64,000 nucleotides of DNA from Sarcomyxa edulis. Its lineage: Eukaryota > Basidiomycota > Agaricomycetes > Agaricales > Mycenaceae. Position 1 is the first letter of the stretch. The number at the start of each line of letters is the position of its first letter. Below the pieces are notes generated by a model. It saw nothing but the letters and a program-made list of their open reading frames with translations, ran no database searches and had not been told where the DNA came from. The DNA lies in assembly GCA_009761415.1 (NCBI GenBank), contig QUOL01000001.1:2604001-2668000 (forward strand), given 5' to 3'. Both the position numbers and the translations under genes were made by a program. This document shows, in pieces, positions 32,124 through 44,692 of this stretch.

Positions 32124-33963
32124 CATGGACGAAGATGGCTTGAGAAACAATACGTCATAAGCATGGAGTTCACGTAGACTGGGATAGCAACCCGTTAATC
32201 ATCATGCGTCTAGTACGAAGAAAAGTCTGGCTCACGGTTCCCGATGACAAGCTGGCATGTGAGGAAGGAATAGTTTTTCGGTAGTGCAACAAGCTGAGAG
32301 GTGAATCGGATTTTGTCGAAGGTGGGATGAAAGCGCAATAGGACGTACCAAGATTAGGTTGATGATAGTAGCGACACTGGAAAAAGCAAATGTTCAATTT
32401 CACGCGACGTTCTGATGCATCGAGAAACTTGCCTTGTTACGAGGCCGATGTTTGCACTGAAGACAATGAGTCTATCAATGACGTTCTCCGTTCTATCGTA
32501 GTCGGTCAGTTGTAAACTGTAGCTGCACCAGTACACGAGTAAGTGCCTCACGCCGTGAATCCTGTCCTTTGACTATGCAGGTAATATATGGAAGCGACAG
32601 TTATGGCGATGTCCGACATAGCCGCTCCGGTGAGGCTAGCACTGTATGTAACCTGTGAAAGAGGAAATCGGGCATCGGTAGAATTCATGTCTCTAGACGG
32701 ATACATCTTCACCAAGCTGAAACGACTGTGGATGGTGCTCGTCGAACGAATGACGACCCTTAATGGACAATGCTTCAGTGCCTGAAGTGAGGGCAATAGG
32801 TAGCACTCACTGATGAACGTCTAGCACTATCTCGTACGTCAAGAACATGGCCTGGTCAACATTATGAGATATCTACCATATGCGAATCCTGGTCAAAGGA
32901 TTAAGCGTATCTGATTCGAAGTGAGAAATAAAAGTTGACTCGCCACAATCCACGAGCACCAAGAGCATCTAGATATGAACAAAAATTAGTCCCTAGACAG
33001 GGTTAGCGACTGATGATAGATAGGCCTACTATCAAGCCAGTCACGTATATGTTCTTTCGACTAACTGTTACGCTTGTGAATGATGCCGTTGAGGCCGACA
33101 ACTGGATCCAGGACTCACGATGCCAAACTCTAAACGCATAAAAACTAGGTGTACGTGCCAGAAGTATCAGATTGGATTGTCATGCATGTTTGAAGAATAA
33201 GTATAGGGATACATACACGCGAATGAGCATCTCTAGGAGGTCCTAGAGAGTCAAAAAAACTGGGGATCATTGATCTCACACTCGGAAGGAACAAGGGCGT
33301 ACAGTGGCAAAAAAAGAGTTCTTGGTAGAATGAATTTATTCGCAAACACTTCCTACATCGTGGAGGAGATAGAGATGAAATAACGTACCAATAAAGTCCT
33401 GAACAACTTCGCTCGTAAGCCTGAAAGAGTATCACAAGATACGATACAATATACTCACGGCGGGAAGATAGAGATATCTGCGTGATTCTCGGGTGATTTG
33501 CAGGCAATCGTCCAGAAATAGAGGGCTTCTGCGAGACTGCAGTAGTCCGCTAGCTCTACAAGCATGCAAATTGCTACCTAGGGAGTCAGAACAATGAACT
33601 AATCAGGCAGTGATTTCAGTCGAGTTTGGATAAACTGCTCACAAATATTTTGATGTATCGACGATCCTTTGGGTAAGCACGGTAGTAGTATATGGTCTGG
33701 CCAAGTGCGATCCCGAGGAGACTATTAGTGCGTCAGACGTTAATATGGGTGGAGAGAGACGTGTCGCCGATGATTTGAACCATGACTTACACGCAATCCG
33801 CGATAAACCCTGGGACCAGAGGAGATTGCGGCAGATCAACATCATATCTCAAAGGAATATATAGCACTAGATACCAACCGAAAAGCATGTAATCAGCTCC
33901 GGCGGACACTGCAAGGTTGGGTCCAAGATGAAGAGTAGGAACGTCATTATCGGAATTAGACAT
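32124..33963 (-). CDS. DUF6534-type multipass membrane protein
   Basis: A family of probable seven-helix membrane proteins, expanded in mushrooms, function unknown. The start at 33963 reads MSNSDNDVPTLHLGPNLAVS and GADYMLFG. Splicing gives FIADCVLLGIALGQTIYYYR and AYPKDRRYIKIF, then VAICMLVELADYCSLAEALY, then LTSEVVQDFI. The middle (about 32800-33330) is hard to splice and may be partly decayed. The C-terminal half is clear: YSASLTGAAMSDIAITVASI, then YYLHSQRTGF, RTENVIDRLIVFSANIGLVT, SVATIINLIL and LVALPKNYSFLTCQLVIGN, ending LYVNSMLMTYCFSSHLRP at 32124. One intron appears to use a GC donor (AAG|GCAAGT near 32435). The family match rests on the RTxxxIxRLIxFxxxxGLxT and LPKNxxFL segments. Confidence 0.65.
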
Positions 33964-35116
33964 AGTTGGCCGGAAGCTATCTCGCAGCGATGAGAGTGGT
34001 GGCTCTATAGGACTTTATATGTTGTTGGAAAGGTTCCAATGATGGTCCAAACCGACAGATGAGCGCGCAATGCCAAAGGTCCGAGTTCGAGATGCGTCAA
34101 ATTCTTTCTTTTTTCAGGACATGCATCACAGGAACGCATCGGGATAGAGCGATATCATAGGAGGATGATGAGGTGATTCGGAACGAGATGTGCGATGACC
34201 TCAGTGTCGTGAGATTTTTGCTGTCTAATCGTAGAGTTGTTGATAGGTACACAACCATGACAGTCAAACTAAAAGCATTGATGGTTGATCGACTGACCGA
34301 CCCTTCAGCATCCAGACTCGGAGTATAGCTTGTATGCAGCCATCTAAATCAAGCCGAACTTGAAGGTACATCAACATGGTGCGGAAGAGCGACATACCTT
34401 TGGCAGGTGCCAATGCAGTACAGCACAAAAGAGCTGGGGTTTTTTCCAGGGTCAAGACTTTGTGATATTCGATACCTGTGCAAGTGCAGCCATGACAGAC
34501 TCGAATAATGGACAAGATCGATGAGATTCGTGAAGGACGCAGCTACAGCCCGAAGACAAGAAGGCGGTATATCCAATGAGATTGAAACACGTGAAGCTCA
34601 AATCTTCACTAACGAGGATCGCCCGACTCAAGTTGACTGTTCTCACCGAACTGCCAACGAAGAGAAGATGATCAGCCATTTCAAGAAGAGGGGATGATAT
34701 GAGACACACATTTACGAGCCTGACTCCCGACACTTACCCACAGGTGCTGATTGCATTGGCATATAATGATATATAAGCAGTGGGCGCCGACTTCGGAGAG
34801 TCAACGAGAGCACTGAAATCGGTCAGACGCTTGCTGACGCTTGTCGTGGTAAGAGGATAAGAGCTACTAGCACGTGCCACGCGTTTGCGTTCGACGCGTC
34901 GAAAAGAGGCCTCTGGGAGCCTCAGCCGACCTTTCCATTCTCAAGGATTGATACATGTGCCTTTCTTAGTAGCTCAGCGCATCTAATTTTCTTTCAGTCT
35001 CTAGCTCTACTTGTAGGCGGCGAGGTTTCGTAACAATAACAACTTTGAGCAATATATATACTCTAGCTCGACTAATTTTGGTATAAACACGACTGATATA
35101 TAAACAATAATATGGT
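33964..35116. other. 1.15-kb stretch without a recognised gene
   Basis: It holds the promoter of the DUF6534-type gene on its left. On the minus strand a TATATA element (about 34770) precedes an ATG at about 34763, a seven-codon frame and a consensus donor (GTAAGTG). Downstream frames (34733-34264) have no recognisable domain, so a small unknown or decayed gene is possible. The right end (35030-35110) is AT-rich with TATATA strings and is probably the 3' processing region of DUG3. Confidence 0.4.
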
Positions 35117-36755
35117 TCACGCTGTACGGCGAGCACCCGATGTATTATCGATGGCCGAGAGAGCTCTGCGAGGGTTCAGAAGGCCCTTTCCCGAAGCGAA
35201 TTCTGTAGCACGGGAGTGTGATGCAGGATCTAAAGGAGAGACGTAGAACTTGTCTTTGATAGGGATTTGGAGGAAATTCATCTTGGGAGTGATGACCACC
35301 ATGTGGTTCGTTCGAATTTCCATCCAATCCGCTGTGTGGAGGTAAGTGCCAAGAAGAACTGGAAGGAACTGGATATAGTTACCCTTTTCAAAGGTGAGGG
35401 GTTCACTTGCGATCTGTTCAAGCGCCCTAGGTGAGAAAGTGATACGGAAGGGAACAAAGAGGAATTACCATGATGATGTTTTCTCTCTTGTCAGCCTTCG
35501 ACATTTTGTAGTGTCCACCTTGAGCGTACTCGCTGAATGTCGTGCCCGACGAATACCACTATCGATTACGAGTCAATTGAGCGTTGGCTGATAATTTATA
35601 TGGTTGTCACTGACCAGTGAAGCCGCCTCGTCCTCGCGAGACGATATATAGCGTGTGGCGACAACAGATTCACCATCCGTTACACAGAAGTTCATTAGAC
35701 TTGGCTGAGGTCTCCAATGAATTTACTTGGAAAATAACAAGCATAGGACCGGACATACCTCGGTTACATCAGCTTCCTCTGCAAGTTCATTCAGAGTAGC
35801 GATAGTATCTAGCATAGCCTGTCTGAGTTCCTCCGATGTGAAGGAGTTGGCGTTTGGATCTGGGAGCTAAGAAGCTTCGTATCAGAGTCGAGCGGATGCG
35901 GAGGGGGCGACTTTTCATACTTTGGAGAGAAATAGTGCAAATGCCCATTCCGAGTCTTGAGAGATCATCTTGAGTTTGACTTCCTACTAAAGATGACTGA
36001 GATGATAACGGACCTGTGTTTCCCTGAACCATATTGAAAGCTACATCTGGAAGATTATTCTGCAGGTTACGTTTGATCGAAGGCCATTCTGCTACCGACC
36101 CATTGTGCATCCACTACGAGAGAGGGGTGAATTAGGATACTGTGGTACATCGAAGGGCAGGTGCATCTACCATCAATTTTCCGTGAACGAAAGGATGGCA
36201 GTTGTCCAAGGAGAGAGAACCGGCCGTTGTAGCACGGACATGAGCACTGATGTGACGGGTCAATGATGGCTGAGACAGACCAGCACCATCTAAATCACTC
36301 ACAATACGAGAGGTGACTTGATTTTCTCTGCCAATCGCGTGAGGTTGACGTTGTTCCAAGCCTGTAGGTAAGGTCAACACGACTGGAGCATCAAGGGTCG
36401 GATTAACACTCAACTGGAGTCACCGACGTGAATATGCAGGGTTGACTTCCAAGCTCCTCGTCATGTACAGAATCATACCAGCCTTCGCGTTCAGTCATTC
36501 AATCAGGAACAACACGGACAACGAGAATGAGATGCAACGTACCGACACCAAAACCATCCCCATTCATAGGCCGCCTACGATCGAGGCGAAGACGCGAGTC
36601 AAAGGATTGATTGATAATGGAATGTGCAGGCCGTGTCAGGAGCTATTCGACAGAAAGTCGGTTCGATTCAACGCAATGCTTGACCAGAGTCTGGATATAC
36701 GTACATGAGACAACTGTACGGGAGAGGTACCCTTGTAGATCACAAGACGACACAT
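35117..36755 (-). CDS. DUG3: Class-II glutamine amidotransferase DUG3 (glutathione degradation)
   Basis: Dug3 forms, with Dug2, the cytosolic complex that removes glutamate from glutathione. The start at 36755 gives MCRLVIYKGTSPVQLSH, where Cys2 is the N-terminal nucleophile of class-II amidotransferases. Exon 2 reads LLTRPAHSIINQSFDSRLRL and then DRRPPMNGDGFGVG. Exon 3 reads GWYDSVHDEELGSQPCIFTS, followed by AWNNVNLTRLAEKIKSPLVF. The next gives AHVRATTAGSLSLDNCHPFV and HGKLMWMHNGSVAEWPSIKR. Further exons give FALFLSKLPDPNANSFTSEE, LMNFCVTDGESVVATRYISS and YAQGGHYKMSKADKRENII. The end is KMNFLQIPIKDKFYVSP and DNTSGARRTA at 35117. About eight introns. The match is strong along the whole length. 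DUG1 and DUG2 are not in the window. Confidence 0.92.
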
Positions 36756-37083
36756 TTGATAGATGAGGAGTCGGAGGACTTGACTGCAATGAAGAGAGAG
36801 GATGTCGAGTGAAATGGAGGAGGAGGAGATGAACGTCGTCGACAAGTTTTTACTTCCGACATGACTCGAGCTTCGATGACACTTTGACCCAAGGCCAAAA
36901 GATGGCCCGGGATGGCCATTCAATTACGTGCTCTCACGTGCTCTAAATTCTAGTGGCATTATAATTTACTCGCTGGAAGACTCAAGTATCCAAATGTCCA
37001 ATTCGTATTTGAGTTAGCTGCAATTAATCGTTTACAGACAAGGTATCATACAAAATTACAGATTCTTTTCGACTTCAGGCTGC
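36756..37083. other. Region between PCM1 stop and DUG3 start, with a CACGTG site
   Basis: About 330 bp containing the DUG3 promoter. A CACGTG hexamer lies at 36935-36940, 180 bp upstream of DUG3, with an ACGTG at 36926-36930. CACGTG is bound by Cbf1, which in yeast controls sulphur genes; a link to glutathione breakdown here is inference. Confidence 0.45.
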
Positions 37084-38999
37084 CTAGATAAACTCCTTTG
37101 GACGGGTAGCAGGATCACCCCCGGCTTCGTCATATACCAATCCAGCGACACGGAATGCAAGTTCTAAACAATCAAAGTCAGTTCTGTTATGGATGATCAA
37201 CTTTACAAGCTGCACTGACCGTCTGCCTGAGCTTTCAACAAAGCCTCGGCATAAACTCTAACCACATCCTCGGTACCACTAGGTCTCACAAATGAACGAC
37301 CGCCTTCGAACCTCCGGACAATTTCGTTGATCTTCGCTTGTAGTCCAGGGGGGCTGACCAAGCGACGTTCTGCGTCCTCCGTGCGGAAGGCGTTCCGGTT
37401 CTTTACAACAACCTTGACAAGTCGATTGGGAAGATCTGCATAGAGAGCATCCCATTCGACTCCGGAGTACGATTTATGTGCGAGAACGACCTCTACGAGC
37501 AGCATATCAGACAGTGCGTCACCGACGGTCTGGTTTATGAGTTGAATCAGATTGATGAGATGACCGATAGCGGTTGACTGAGCGGGAGTGGATGGCTGAT
37601 GCGCTACGAGTGCGTCTTGAGTGGGCTGCGAGAATAAAACTGTGCCGTGTCCATTGGCTTCAAAGTAGACACCAATATCGTAATGTTCAGCAGCATGATG
37701 TAGATGCTTTACACCAGTAGGCACACATTTCACTGGGAGACGCTAAGGTGGAAGTCAAAACAAAGTATTACAGCGAGATTGACAAGATTTACTTCGCTTA
37801 AATATTTTGTTGAAGCTCCGTTGGCATAAGCAGTCTGGACAACGCCGACTTTGATTTTCTCCTCGAGTCCAGCAAGCTTGACGAGCTCCACAATGAATGC
37901 GGCAACAAGGGCAGCGATCTTGTCGCCGTCGAGCATACGAAACTGGCCCCGCTCATCCAGGTGGAAGTACATCAAGCGATCTGCATCTCCGTCCAAGCTG
38001 CACCCTCGTTGTCCTGCTTTTATGTGTGTTGCCATGGAAGGTGGCAATTTCTGTGTGGTTTTGACGAAGTCTGCGCCACAAGCGTTGTTCAAGGCGCCGG
38101 AAGTTGTGACCGACGTGTTCTCGAGGATTAATGGCAGGCTATCGCCTAGATACTGGGCAAGCTTTTCACCAGCAAGAGCACCAACTCCATTAGCGCAATC
38201 GATTGTCAATGGTTCCGGTTTCGGTCTGCCAGCCTGGATAACGCGATCGATATAGAGAATGTACACTTGAGATTAGATTAGATGTACTTACAACCAGCTT
38301 CTTGAAAGCATCGGAAAGTTTCCGGAAATAACCTTCCTCCGAATCTTCACCATAAGACTCTTTGGTGTCCTTCGTGTTGATGGATCGCACAAGATAGTGG
38401 AGGATAGGGGTGGTGGTGACACCGGCATCCCATCCCTCCGCACCAATAGCTTTGAGTCCATCTTCAAGGGCTGAAACGAGAGCAGCGCCTGAAGGACGCG
38501 TGTCACGAGCGTATACAACTCTCGCAGGTTTGGACAAGTCAATCTTTGTCGTCTGGACGAAGGCTTCTAAGGCTGTGATGAAATCTTCCGTTGTGGGCGC
38601 ATTGGCAATGGTTGTGGCGTGTACTTCCCAAGAAGCTTCCAGCATTTCCCCTCGAGGGTCAACTAACTTGACACCATTGTCCTGCGGTGCTAGGTCAGTT
38701 CCACCAAGACCGTAAGATCGGTCGAACGTACCTGCTCGGGATTGTGGGAAGCAGTGACCATGACCCCGATGGTCTTTCCATCTAATTTCCTGCTCCGAAG
38801 ACCTGCAATTACACCAACTCTGAAGACCACGGAATCCAAGACACTCCCTCTAGAGATACAATAAGCATTATTCTCGGAATTACTTGCTGGAAACGTACAG
38901 AGTCCTGAACCCGGCAGTGCCGTATTGGAAATGAGTATCCTCAGGTTTGGGGTGTATATCTGAGAGAGATCTGAGGGATTCAAGTGGAAGGAGAGACAT
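37084..38999 (-). CDS. PCM1: Phosphoacetylglucosamine mutase (PCM1/AGM1)
   Basis: Interconverts GlcNAc-6-phosphate and GlcNAc-1-phosphate on the route to UDP-GlcNAc and chitin. The start at 38999 reads MSLLPLESLRSLSDIHPKPE then FQYGTAGFRTL. The active-site Ser lies in [20 protein letters not shown]. The metal-binding loop is SLDGDADRLMYFH. The sugar-binding loop is VYFEANGHGTVLF, and the phosphate loop is RSFVRPSGTEDVVRVYAEA. The C-terminal exon ends VYDEAGGDPATRPKEFI, stop at 37084-37086. These are the four conserved blocks of the alpha-D-phosphohexomutase AGM branch, in order. About six introns. SEC17 starts divergently 144 bp away. Confidence 0.94.
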
Positions 39000-39142
39000 G
39001 ATGACGGACGTTTAGAATGCAAGCTCAGTGCTAAGTTACGGGCTTTACGCGCCTAAATAAAGCTGTACAAGCAGGTGACCGGCTAATCGTCGTCACTAAC
39101 GCTTGTCTTCAACATCCATATACCTCGGATACACATCTTCAA

Positions 39143-40182
39143 ATGGCCCCAAAATCAGTCGCACAGTCGCTCTTTGACAAAGCAGACAAGAAGGCAAATT
39201 CTTCTGGAGGATGGTTCTCGTCATCTTCCTCGAAATACGAAGAGGCCGGCGATCTATATCAACAAGCAGCTAACTCGTTCAAAATCGAGAAGTTGTTCAA
39301 GGAAGCTGGAGATGCACATGCGAGAGAGGCAGAGTGTCGCGAGAACTGCAAGGAGCAGACTGAAGCTGCCAATGCATGGTGGAGTGCTGCAAAGGCCTAC
39401 AAGCGAGGCTATCCTGATCGTAAAGTCTTCCCTTTCTTTACTGAAGATCGTTTGACTGACTTTCAAATCGTCAGTTGCAATCCAAGCCCTGTCGAATACC
39501 ATCACTCATCTAACCCAAGCAGGCCGTTTCCGACAGGCTGCAGATAGAGAGAAGGAGATAGGCCAAATTTATCTCCAAGAATCTAATGACCTTCGTAAAG
39601 CTTGTGACAGCTATGAACGGGCTGGTGACTGGTACGCCCAGGAAGATGCAACAGCGTGAGTGGTTCTTATCCCTCTATTCACAATCCAATCTCTTACCGT
39701 TTCTTCATAGTACTGCCAGTGCTTGCTACAAAGACGCGGCGGATCTCCACGCCGATCTCGAGGAATACCCCCAAGCAATCGCCCGTTACGAGCAAGTTGC
39801 AGACAATTCACTCAGCTCTCAATTGACGAAGTACAGTGTAAAGGAGTACTGGCTTAGGTCTGGTCTGTGTGCCTTAGCCCTGAAGGTAGCCCTCATTCTC
39901 ATTCTCATACTCTTGTGATCTCTTCTAACCTTCTGGCAGGATCCCATTACAGCGAAACGCAACATGCAAAAATATGCGACCCAAGATATAACATTCCCAT
40001 CGACGCGGGAATACAAATTCGTCAATACCCTCATCGAAGCTTTCGAGGCTGCGGATGAGGATGCGTTCACTGGGGCAGTTGCAGAGTTTGACCAAGTGAC
40101 GAGATTGGACAATTGGAAGACTAGCATGTTGTTGAAGATCAAGAGGGCTATCAAGGAGATGGGAGATGGCGGCATCCTATAG
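39143..40182 (+). CDS. SEC17: Alpha-SNAP (SEC17)
   Basis: An adaptor that recruits the ATPase NSF/Sec18 to SNARE complexes after membrane fusion. The start at 39143 reads MAPKSVAQSLFDKADKKANS followed by GGWFSSSSSKYEEAGDLYQQ, with the membrane-attachment loop (WFSS). TPR-like helices follow: FKEAGDAHAREAECRENCKE, AWWSAAKAYKRGYPD, TQAGRFRQAADREKEIGQIY, SYERAGDWYAQEDATATASA and CYKDAADLHADLEEYPQAIA. Then come VKEYWLRSGLCALALKDPIT and the C-terminal LIEAFEAADEDAFTGAVAEF with LDNWKTSMLLKIKRAI. The stop is at 40180-40182. About four introns. The length is near 290 residues, usual for the family. Confidence 0.94.
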
Positions 40183-40393
40183 ATGGGCTCTCTTGCTATT
40201 ATTGTAATACTTTGTACAGTATAATGTATGGACATTGGAATTGCATTGGAATTTGTGCTGTCAAAATTTGAGAGTGAAATCGGCGCGTGCCGAGAGGCTG
40301 CGGTCCTCGTCTCCCTTCGAATTCAATCCACGACATAGACACGTATGCAGATGTGCTGCACCCAAACTAAACGCTGATTATCTACGGAATACC

Positions 40394-41584
40394 ATGGGCT
40401 GGTTGGCGTCCTTGTTTCTACGCGTCCTGCACATAATTTATTCGCTAGTCGTCTTCATCTACTCCTATTGGAGAAACCTCAATCAAAGGCCTCCACGAGC
40501 TCTGGGAGCTACACGCTCTCGCGTACCCGTACATCTCGCCATTCTTCTTATCGCCAATGAAAAATTTGACGCGAACACCACCGAAAGGACTTTTATAGAG
40601 AGCATAGAGAGAGCAGTAGGCTGGTGTCGGACTGTGGGTATCGAGAAACTCACAGTATATGACAGCGAAGGTTCGTAAATTACTTATCCGCTCAACGTGT
40701 ATCTTTAGACCTGTCCATTCTGTAGGCGTGCTAGTAGAGCGCTCACAAGATATTCACGAGCGTTTGACGGTCGTCGAATCCACTTGCGAACAATCCAGCG
40801 ACTCTGAGATTGAATACCCTCTTACGCCACCACTATCCGACTATTCTGATTCCAGGTCCATTTCTCCTGAGTTAGACTTGAATACAGGATTGGGCGTCAT
40901 CACTCTTCATGTGGGGGGACACATAGACCGGCAAGGGACGCTCAAAACACGCCAAAATGTCCGCAGGAGACATCGTCCCCAAGGTACTCGCGCAATTTTC
41001 TATCAGTGTGTTTATATTGACCCCTTATCCCAGAGACGAGGTCTACTCTTGCACTCAAACCTCTGACGCTCCATATCGTGTCTCGAGAATCCTCCAAAAA
41101 GGCCATAGCATCTGCTGCCGAATCATTCGCGCGTACGCAAGACCCGAAACTGGGTGGTGAGCAGTTTAATCTCTCTCCCGAAGAGCTTGATTCAGTACTA
41201 GAAGGTGATGACTATTTGATGATGCTCGAATTGTGTTCCGTTTACTGACTTCGCGCATTTAACAGGTAAACGCGGTCTCAGTTCCCCCGACTTCATGATC
41301 ATCCATCATATATCCACCACCGATTGTATCCAAAATCCACCGGAGCTTCATGGTTTTCCCCCTTGGCAGATTAGGCTCACGGAAATATAGTATGTATCCC
41401 TTGCTGATGTATCCTCCGACGATGCCACTTTTGCTGATATCCCTGAAGCCATAATAGATATCAGCATCACGGACTTTATCCCTTTAGGCGCTCCTCTGAC
41501 GAACGTGTTGCACCGCTAGATGAGATTGAGTTCAGGGAAGCCCTTGATGAATATGCTGGGGCTGAAATGCGGTTTGGAAAGTAG
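40394..41584 (+). CDS. NUS1: NUS1/NgBR, cis-prenyltransferase regulatory subunit
   Basis: The non-catalytic subunit that pairs with Rer2 to make dehydrodolichyl diphosphate at the ER. The start at 40394 reads MGWLASLFLRVLHIIYSLVV, an N-terminal membrane anchor. Then come VPVHLAILLIANEK and VGWCRTVGIEKLTVYDSEG, typical of NUS1. A Ser/Pro-rich insert follows (SDSEIEYPLTPPLSDYSDSR). After an intron with acceptor at about 41033 the frame reads RSTLALKPLTLHIVSRESSK then KAIASAAESFART, and NLSPEELDSVLEG. Next is PDFMIIHHISTTDCIQNPPE with LHGFPPWQIRLTEIY. The end, DEYAGAEMRFGK, carries the C-terminal R-x-G motif needed to activate the partner; human NgBR likewise ends in RLGK. The stop is at 41582-41584. 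Confidence 0.9.
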
Positions 41585-42078
41585 TTCCATTGCGCCTTCA
41601 GAGCTGTATACTTACGTATAATCTATGGACACGGGAGTTGGACGGGGCGATGTTCACGGTACATATGAGACTCCACCTTCACTGGGCGCCCACGACGCCG
41701 GTTGTAACACCCTCCGACGAACAAGGCATATATACTCGGAGATGATTATGACCACCGATCGCGAGCGTTCCTTTTGAAAGCCTCCGAAGATTGACTATTC
41801 TTTGTCGTGGATAACTAAACCCCGAGATGGAGTATTACTCGGAGTCGGGGTGTATACTGATGCATACAGTGAACTTCGTAAGTATAGCCGTCGATCTGCG
41901 TGATTGACGGCAGCCTGGCGATACAACTTGAGCTCGAACGCCCACGAGCCACAATTGATCTTACACCTTTCAACTGTCAACTCCAGATATGTCATCGGAT
42001 TCTATATATACCTGGCAACTCACTATATAAGTGGATAGCTTGCAACTTTTTGATACCCCCCACGAATCAGATACCAAA
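41585..42078. other. Intergenic region upstream of the DUF2235 gene
   Basis: Nearly 500 bp. It contains TATATA strings at about 41730 and 42004 and partial inverted repeats around CTCGG near 41820-41850. No coding exon is recognised. Confidence 0.45.
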
Positions 42079-44438
42079 ATGGCGAGTTCTCTTTCATTCG
42101 AACCCACCAAGACCACTCCAGGAGCAGGTCCAAAGTCAAGGTCCCCACGAAAGATTCCCAGTGCGCCGCTACCTTATGAAGACGATAGCTCTGTCTCGAA
42201 ACCTCACATCAACAAGAGAATTATAGTGTGCTGTGATGGGTGCGTGCACGGTGGTGTCTTCAGTTCGAATTTATGAGTTACTGACTTGAAGCAAATCCAC
42301 ACTGGCAGGACATGGCAGGATGGCATTCTTAACACAGAGCGCCAGAAATATACCAACATTCTCGTGAGCCTCTGTTTATTATTTTTGGATCATGCGCAGT
42401 CAAGTGCTCACCTTGCAACCCAGCGGATTGCGAGGACAATTAAGAGCGAAGATGATCGAACGAACCCGCCCACTCCTCAGATAGTTTTCTACCAGTCTGG
42501 GATCGGTTCTGAAGACAATTTCTACTCTGAATATGTTCAAGGTAGCAAGACTGCTTCGATTTTGACCCCGTAACATCTCTGCTAATGGCGAAACATCATC
42601 CAGGAACTACAGGAGCGACCTTGGGTAAGCTCTTGAGTTGTACTATATCTAGTACTGCATGTCCTGATGGCGTTGGTTTTAGCTGACAAGGTGGAAGAAG
42701 CATACGCATTTATTGCCCAGTGAGTCTTTTTCTGTCTATAAGTTTCATTGAACCCACTTTAAGAATACATGGAAACAGCAACTACCATCCAGGAGACGAT
42801 GTAAGATACAAAGAGCGAATATATGTTCATGTCGAGACTCAATTTGACTGTCGTGGCAGATATACTTGTTTGGATTTTCTAGGGTATGTTCTGAAGACGA
42901 CTATAAGTCGACGGCCTGTGCTAACTCTACATCAGGGTGCATACACAGCTCGCATGGTCGCTATGTTCATAGGTGCTATCGGCGTACTCAATCGCACTCA
43001 GATGGACAAGTTCGCGGATATTTTCCTTGCTTACCAGAAACGGGGTAAAAGCAAAGACCCAGTCGGTATGTTCACACATCTTCCTAGAAACTCGGTCTCG
43101 TAATTGGATCTTTTGTAGAGATTCAGAAATTGAACACGCAGCTGGAGCCTTGGACACAGCGCACTTCCCCCGGGAAGTTACGAGCTGATTCGGACGATAA
43201 TTCATTCTCTGTCAAGTGCATAATACCATGCTCCTTTTCTCTCCTCGTATCGTCCACTGACACCATTACAACAGATGTATCGGTGTATTTGATACCGTCG
43301 GATCTCTAGGACTACCTGGAGAATTGACGTTTGCGTATTCAAAGGAGATACAAAATATATTTGGGTTTCCCGACAAAATTCTTGGCGAACATATCGAAAG
43401 GGCCTACCAAGCCCTGGCTTTGAACGAAACCAGAAAAGATTTCGTGAGCCTCGACTTGCTTGGCTCTTCTCCATACACTGATTCAAGCTGTCACAGGACT
43501 GTGCGAGGTTTGAGCAGACTGCAGCAGGTCGGCAGAAGCAACAGATTCTCAGACAGGTCAGTGATCTTTCATAATTGTAGGAGCGATGAGATTGAACGGC
43601 GCGTACCGGGCATAGTGCTGGTTTACTGGTAAGCTATTCAAACCTGTTCCATAATACAATGATTAAACTACCGCTCTACAGGTAGTCATTCGGATGTGAG
43701 TACTTGTGTAACCCGATTATCCCCTTTGACTCAATGACTATCAGATCGGTGGAGGCTACGATGATCACGACTTAGCAGACCTGACACTGACATGGATGGC
43801 GGTATGTTACGTTCTTCCTTCACGCTACAATAAGGCTTATATAGTAATGTCCAGGCACATGTTGGCGATATCCTCGGTCTGGATTTGCATTATCTAGCGT
43901 CCTTACCAGAGCCAGTTGCTCCATGGGGAGCACAGAAACCCCACGAGTGAGTTTCCATAGGTCCTTATCTGTTCCAGATCTCACACCTCGCCTTTACAGT
44001 CCAACTACCGGCGTGTTCTCTCTGGCTACTACTATTCAGCGTCAGCTCCCCATTACCACTAATAACGTGACTCATGAGACGATCCATCCTTCTGTACTCA
44101 AACAAGTACAACTCTATCCAACACTGAAAGACGACATCGATAAACACCCTCAGCTTGTTTGTACCCTGAAGCCTTTGGAAGAGGAAATGAAGGCCAACTG
44201 GCCCTACAAACCCGGTCAACATCTAGCTCATGATGTTGCCACCCAGGCTGCGGCGCACTCGAACAACGAGATACTCGAGGAGGTAACAGAGGTCGTGACG
44301 AAACTCGGGCACGACGTGCTTTCTCACATCACTCGAAAAGGCACTGGTATAGCGACGGAATCGGGAAAACGCGTCTATGATAAAAATTGGCTTGGAGATC
44401 TCGCCGACAAGGCTGGTGTGAAGTCGGGGAAAGACTAG
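42079..44438 (+). CDS. DUF2235 alpha/beta hydrolase (Tle1-like phospholipase fold)
   Basis: A predicted lipid or ester hydrolase; relatives include fungal DUF2235 proteins and bacterial Tle1 phospholipases. Residues 1-40 are a Ser/Pro-rich leader. The domain starts RIIVCCDGTWQDG. The nucleophile elbow is GFSRGAYTARMVAMFIGAIG, assembled across two introns near 42880-42935. Then SVKCIGVFDTVGSLGLPGEL and HIERAYQALALNETRKDF follow. The acid motif WFTGSHSDIGGGYDDHDLAD is built from three exons, including a 14-nt microexon at 43682-43695. The C-terminus contains a helical NNEILEEVTEVVTKLGHDVL part and ends GVKSGKD at 44436-44438. No signal peptide, so intracellular. An in-frame ATG at 42031 would add 16 residues. 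Confidence 0.88.
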
Positions 44439-44692
44439 GGAGAAGAGACTTGCACTTCTAGGCTCTAGATGTATACAAATAGCCGCCAGCATAGGTCATA
44501 TCTACTGTAAACTGTCTTGAAACTGTTAGACGTGTATCAATTTGAGACGCGTCGTGCGCACGTGCGATACATAGTCCCCATATTCCACATTAGGCGACTT
44601 CCCCACCTTCGACGAAGCGTTGTCCAGACATCCAAGTCTTCCACCGGTACCACAACCTCTCCTGGTCTGTCCATGCCTGGGACTAAATCATC

